Positions 60,641-64,000 of a stretch of DNA of 64,000 nt are shown one piece after another. A program made the position numbers and the translations under genes. The number at the start of each line of letters is the position of its first letter. Position 1 is the first letter of the stretch. Location: positions 1,426,001 to 1,490,000 of the forward strand of contig NZ_CP011504.1 of the NCBI RefSeq assembly GCF_001028665.1, given 5' to 3'. The DNA is from Burkholderia pyrrocinia (lineage in GTDB: Bacteria; Pseudomonadota; Gammaproteobacteria; Burkholderiales; Burkholderiaceae). The notes beneath the pieces are model-generated. The model was not told the origin of the DNA, did not search any database, and was given only the letters and a program-made list of their open reading frames with translations.

Positions 60641-60687
60641 TTCCGAGATTTCGGAATTCGCGCGGCGGGCAGGCCGAGATTTCGGCC
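60641..60687. promoter_or_regulatory. two DctD-type upstream activating sequences
   Basis: TTCCGAGATTTCGGAA (60641-60656) and GGCCGAGATTTCGGCC (60672-60687) are perfect dyads with the identical core CCGAGATTTCGG. Their centres are 31 bp apart, about three helical turns, and 105-136 bp upstream of the -12 element, as expected for an NtrC-family activator. Confidence 0.72.
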
Positions 60688-60948
60688 GGATGGCGCGTCA
60701 GGCGCACGGTCAGCCTGGCCGCGCCCCGATCTCGCCCTGTACGCGCCCCGTATCGCCGTGCCCGATCGCGCGCCATATCGCCGCGCGCGATTTTCTTCGC
60801 ACAATCGCTTCGTAGACCGTCCCTTCGCCGCTCTCTATCATCGGCTGATCCTTTTCCGATGCGACGACGACTGTCCGGAGAACGCCCGCGCGTTCGCCGC
60901 GGCGTCGTTCATCCGTCGATACCGTCTTTGGACAGGAGAGTGGTTTCC
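60688..60948. other. intergenic region between the transporter enhancer and the metQ-like gene
   Basis: About 260 bp that must carry the promoter of the metQ-like gene. I see no clear -35/-10 pair and no supported coding frame; a frame on the minus strand (60595-60804) crosses the enhancer dyads and is rejected. Confidence 0.35.
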
Positions 60949-61800
60949 ATGCTGCATGCCGTTGTTTCCGCCCGCTTTTCCTCCGGCCGCTTCGCGCGGC
61001 CGGCCCGCCTGCTGGCGGCCGCGCTGCTCGCCGGGTTGTTCGGCGTCGGGCTGCTGAACGGCGCGCGCGCCGATACGGCGCCGCTGAAGGTCGGCATTTC
61101 GACCAGCCCGCAGATCGAAGCGCTGAAGATCGCCGCGAAGGAGGCGAAGGCGCAGGGGCTCGACGTGAGGATTGTCGAGTTCACCGACTGGAATACGCCG
61201 AACGCGGCGCTCGCGAACAAGGACATCGACGTCAACTACTTCCAGCACATCCCGTTTCTCGAGAACGCGAACAAACAGGGCGGCTACAACTTCGTGTCGA
61301 TCGCGCCCGGCACGATCATGAAGATCGGCCTCTATTCGAAGAAGGTGAAAAGCTTTGCCGAGCTGAAGGACGGCGCGCGCGTCGCGATCGCGAACGATCC
61401 GGTGAACGGCGGGCGCGGGCTGTTGCTGCTGCAGCGCGCGGGCCTGATCGCGCTGAAGCCGGGCGCTGACTATCGCGCGACGACGCACGACATCGTGTCC
61501 AACCCGAAGCACCTGAAGATCATCCCGCTCGAAGCGTCGCAGCTCGCGCGTTCGCTCGACGACGTCGATCTCGCGCAGGGCTATCCGAGCTTCATCAAGC
61601 TGGCCGGCACGACCGACCCGAACAGCGCGCTGCTGTTCGACGGCACCGAAAACAAGATCTTCGCGATCCAGTGGGTCGTGCGGCCCGACAGCGTGAACGA
61701 TCCGCGCATTCGCAAGTTCATCGCGATCTACCAGCACTCGCCGGCCGTGCGCAAGGCGCTCGACAACGCGTTCGGCTCGCTGTACGCGATCGCGTGGTGA
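60949..61800 (+). CDS. MetQ/NlpA-family ABC transporter binding protein
   Basis: A 283-residue periplasmic binding protein. The signal peptide (ARLLAAALLAGLFGVGLLNGARA) is cleaved before DTAPL; there is no lipobox cysteine, unlike the usual MetQ/NlpA lipoproteins. The mature part is typical of the family: LKVGISTSPQIEALKIAAKEAKAQGLDVRIVEFTDWNTPNAALANKDIDVNYFQHIPFLENANKQGGYNFVSIAPGTIMKIGLYSKKVKSFAELKDGARVAIANDP. The ATG at 60949 has AGGAG 10 nt upstream. It is followed after 11 nt by a flavin monooxygenase gene and then metN, so the transporter may serve a sulfur or amine compound oxidised by that enzyme, not necessarily methionine. Confidence 0.86.
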   Translation: MLHAVVSARFSSGRFARPARLLAAALLAGLFGVGLLNGARADTAPLKVGISTSPQIEALKIAAKEAKAQGLDVRIVEFTDWNTPNAALANKDIDVNYFQHIPFLENANKQGGYNFVSIAPGTIMKIGLYSKKVKSFAELKDGARVAIANDPVNGGRGLLLLQRAGLIALKPGADYRATTHDIVSNPKHLKIIPLEASQLARSLDDVDLAQGYPSFIKLAGTTDPNSALLFDGTENKIFAIQWVVRPDSVNDPRIRKFIAIYQHSPAVRKALDNAFGSLYAIAW

Positions 61801-61811
61801 CGGAGGCGCAC

Positions 61812-63224
61812 ATGACGACGGCGAACCGGAAGAAGATCCTGCTCAACGCGTTCAACATGAACTGCGTCGGGCACATCAATCACGGGTTGTGGACGCATCC
61901 GCGCGACCGCTCCGCGCACTACACCGATCTCGACTACTGGGCCGATCTCGCGAAGACGCTCGAACGCGGCAAGTTCGACGGGATCTTTCTCGCGGACATC
62001 GTCGGCGTGTACGACGTGTTCGGCGGCGGCCCCGACGCCGCGCTGCGCGAATCGGTGCAGGTGCCCGTCAACGATCCGCTGCTGCTCGTGCCCGCGATGG
62101 CGCAGGTCACGCGGCATCTCGGCTTCGGCGTGACCGCGAACCTGACCTACGAGCCGCCTTACCTGTTCGCGCGCCGCATGTCGACGCTCGATCACCTGAC
62201 GAAAGGGCGCGTGGGCTGGAACATCGTCACCGGTTATCTCGACAGCGCCGCGCGCGGGATGGGCCTCGCGCAGCAGATCGGCCATGACGACCGCTACGAG
62301 CGCGCGGACGACTACATGGACGTCGTCTACAAGCTGTGGGAACAGAGCTGGGACGACGACGCGGTGATCCGCGATGCACAGGCGCGCGTGTTCGCGCAGC
62401 CGGGCAAGGTGCGGCGCGTGAAGCACGACGGGCCGTTCTATTCGGTCGACGCGATCCACCTGAGCGAGCCGTCGCTGCAGCGCACGCCGGTGCTGTACCA
62501 GGCCGGTTCGTCCGCGCGCGGCGTCGAGTTCGCGGGCCGTCACGCGGAATGCGTGTTCGTGAACGGGCAGAGCAAGGCCGCCGCGCGCGCGGCGGCGCTC
62601 GACATCCGCGCGGCTGCCGCGCGGCAGGGGCGCGATCCGGCGTCGATCCGGATCTTCGCGGGCGTGAGCGTCGTGACGGCCGAGACCGAGCGGCTCGCGC
62701 GCGAGAAGTTCGACGAATACCGGCGCTACGCGAGCCCGGAAGCCGGCCTCGCGCATTTCGCGAGTTCGACCGGCATCGACTTCGCGAAGTATGGCCTCGA
62801 CGAACCGATCTCGTACGTGAAGACCGATTCGATCCAGTCGGCCGTCGACGCGATCTCGCGCAAGAGCACGACCGGCACATGGACCGTGCGCCGGATGCTC
62901 GAACAGATGTCGCTCGGGGGCCGTTATGCGCCGATCGTCGGTTCGCCGTCGCAGGTCGCGGACGAGTTGCAGTCGTGGATCGACGAGACGGGCATCGACG
63001 GCTTCAACCTGACGCGCACCGTGATGCCCGAGTCGTTCGAGGATTTCGTCGACAGGGTCGTGCCCGAGCTGCAGAACCGCGGCGTCTACAAGGAAGACTA
63101 CGATCCCGCGCCGACGCTGCGCGAGAAACTGTTCGGCGCGGGTCCGCGCCTGCCTGCATGGCACACCGGCGCGCAGCATCGGCCGGCCGCCGTGCCTGAA
63201 CCCGCGCATCCCGCGCATGCCTGA
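61812..63224 (+). CDS. NtaA/SnaA/DszA-family FMN-dependent monooxygenase
   Basis: A 470-residue flavin monooxygenase of the luciferase superfamily, long branch (nitrilotriacetate monooxygenase component A, DszA, SnaA). Features: ILLNAFNMNCVGHINHGLWTHPRDRSAHYTDLDYWADLAKTLERGKFDGIFLADIVGVYD, TANLTYEPPYLFARRMSTLDHLTKGRVGWNIVTGYLDSAARGMG, and the tail GIDGFNLTRTVMPESFEDFVDRVVPELQNRG. These enzymes need FMNH2 from a separate reductase and oxidise amine or sulfur compounds. The ATG at 61812 has GGAGG 6 nt upstream. It is enclosed between the binding protein and the ABC ATPase genes, so transport and oxidation are probably linked. Confidence 0.87.
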   Translation: MTTANRKKILLNAFNMNCVGHINHGLWTHPRDRSAHYTDLDYWADLAKTLERGKFDGIFLADIVGVYDVFGGGPDAALRESVQVPVNDPLLLVPAMAQVTRHLGFGVTANLTYEPPYLFARRMSTLDHLTKGRVGWNIVTGYLDSAARGMGLAQQIGHDDRYERADDYMDVVYKLWEQSWDDDAVIRDAQARVFAQPGKVRRVKHDGPFYSVDAIHLSEPSLQRTPVLYQAGSSARGVEFAGRHAECVFVNGQSKAAARAAALDIRAAAARQGRDPASIRIFAGVSVVTAETERLAREKFDEYRRYASPEAGLAHFASSTGIDFAKYGLDEPISYVKTDSIQSAVDAISRKSTTGTWTVRRMLEQMSLGGRYAPIVGSPSQVADELQSWIDETGIDGFNLTRTVMPESFEDFVDRVVPELQNRGVYKEDYDPAPTLREKLFGAGPRLPAWHTGAQHRPAAVPEPAHPAHA

Positions 63225-63242
63225 ACGTGACGGAGCGAAGCG

Positions 63243-64000
63243 ATGACGCAATTGTTCGATACGCTGGGTTTCATCGACGCATCGGCCGCGCGCGCCGGTG
63301 CCGCCGCAACGGCGCATGAAGCGGCGGCCGCGCCGACTGGCGGAGTTGCCGTGTCGCTGGAGCAGGTCGGCAAGGTGTTCGCGACGCCGCGCGGCCAGGC
63401 CGCCGCGCTGCGCGACGTGACGCTCGACGTGCGGCGCGGGGAGGTGTTCGGGATCATCGGCCGCAGCGGCGCCGGGAAGTCGACGCTGCTGCGGCTCGTG
63501 AACGGCCTCGAACGGCCGAGCTCGGGCCGCGTGCGCGTGCAGGGCGTCGACGTCGGCGCGCTCGACGAGGACGGCCTCGTCGTTTTGCGCCGCCGCACCG
63601 GCATGGTGTTCCAGCATTTCAACCTGCTGTCCGCGAAGACGGTGTTCGAGAACGTCGCGCTGCCGCTGAAGATCGCCGGCGTGCCGAAGGCCGAGCGCGT
63701 GCGCAAGGTCGAGGCGCTGCTCGAACTCGTCGGGCTGACCGCGAAGCGCGACGCGTATCCGGCGAGCCTGTCGGGCGGGCAGAAGCAGCGCGTCGGCATT
63801 GCCCGCGCGCTCGTGCACGATCCCGAAGTGCTGCTGTGCGACGAGGCGACGTCGGCGCTCGATCCCGAGACGACGCAGTCGATTCTCGCGCTGCTCGCCG
63901 ACATCAACCGCCGCCTCGGGCTGACGATCGTGCTGATCACGCACGAGATGGAGGTGATCCGCGCGGTGTGCGACACGGTCGCGGTGATCGAACAGGGCGA
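63243..64000 (+). CDS. metN: methionine-type ABC transporter ATP-binding protein (MetN), partial at window end
   Basis: The first 252 codons of an ABC ATPase that continues past the window. After a 30-residue alanine-rich N-terminal extension ([23 protein letters not shown]) come Walker [15 protein letters not shown], the Q-loop, the signature [15 protein letters not shown], Walker [13 protein letters not shown] and the H-loop LITHEMEVI, with MetN-like spacing ([29 protein letters not shown]). The ATG at 63243 has GGAG 7 nt upstream, 18 nt after the monooxygenase stop. Together with the MetQ-like protein it forms an uptake system; the permease gene presumably lies beyond. Confidence 0.9.
   Translation, partial: MTQLFDTLGFIDASAARAGAAATAHEAAAAPTGGVAVSLEQVGKVFATPRGQAAALRDVTLDVRRGEVFGIIGRSGAGKSTLLRLVNGLERPSSGRVRVQGVDVGALDEDGLVVLRRRTGMVFQHFNLLSAKTVFENVALPLKIAGVPKAERVRKVEALLELVGLTAKRDAYPASLSGGQKQRVGIARALVHDPEVLLCDEATSALDPETTQSILALLADINRRLGLTIVLITHEMEVIRAVCDTVAVIEQG

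Noticed and set aside
60627..60645. TGGCACGTAGG on the plus strand looks like the -24 half of a second sigma-54 promoter facing the metQ-like gene.
   Set aside because: The -12 half is absent: the bases at the proper distance read CCGT, not TTGC.

Overview
The window reads as about 64 kb of a high-GC (roughly two-thirds G+C) beta-proteobacterial chromosome, most likely a Burkholderia cepacia complex species. The strongest pointer is the gene order LysR regulator / lipase-like gene / membrane-fusion protein / RND pump / outer-membrane lipoprotein at 40.3-48.4 kb, which is the ceoR-llpE-ceoABopcM efflux locus (BpeEF-OprC in the B. pseudomallei group). The dense set of LysR, TetR and IclR regulators beside small catabolic operons, and DUF4148 and DUF3455 proteins, fit a secondary Burkholderia chromosome. 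No rRNA, tRNA, CRISPR, phage or intact insertion sequence was seen.

Layout. 0-5.2 kb: a small CopD/HemJ-like membrane protein, an AzgA-type purine permease with a clear terminator, a TetR regulator divergent from an O-methyltransferase, and an exported DUF3455 protein. 5.3-12.1 kb: a redox/detoxification cluster (MFS exporter, MoaF-like protein, luciferase-like monooxygenase, 2,5-diketogluconate reductase, Old Yellow Enzyme, second aldo/keto reductase) with a divergent LysR gene and similar palindromes at both promoters. 12.2-16.5 kb: glucose-6-phosphate dehydrogenase and an acuR-acuI-ahpD-like acrylate operon with two matching TetR operators. 16.7-25 kb: amidohydrolase plus MHS transporter; LysR / binding protein / AstE-like deacylase; a candidate small RNA; an IclR (PcaR-like) regulator facing pcaF. 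25-33 kb: DUF523 protein, a GNAT gene coupled to a deleted methyltransferase remnant, an Aer-like chemoreceptor, and the GABA module gabT-gabD with divergent gabR. 33-40.3 kb: DMT exporter, selD, LysE exporter, nucleoside permease (NUP) protein, a DUF4148 protein, an orphan OmpR-type regulator, an H-NS-like protein and a catalytically degenerate IS110-like protein.

40.3-55.2 kb: the ceo efflux operon ending in a strong terminator; an aldehyde dehydrogenase / CMD / quinone oxidoreductase operon with a divergent LysR gene; a second LysR gene divergent from a PACE-family (AceI-like) efflux pump; an alpha/beta hydrolase. 55.4-60.5 kb: a DctB/DctD two-component system followed by a 2-hydroxycarboxylate transporter whose upstream DNA carries a consensus sigma-54 promoter, an IHF-like site and two identical-core inverted repeats. 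60.9-64 kb: a MetQ-type binding protein, an NtaA/DszA-type flavin monooxygenase and the start of metN, which runs off the window.

Most units follow one plan: a local one-component regulator transcribed away from, or adjacent to, the enzymes and transporter it probably controls, with a visible palindrome between them. Product calls rest on family resemblance read by eye; no database search was run.
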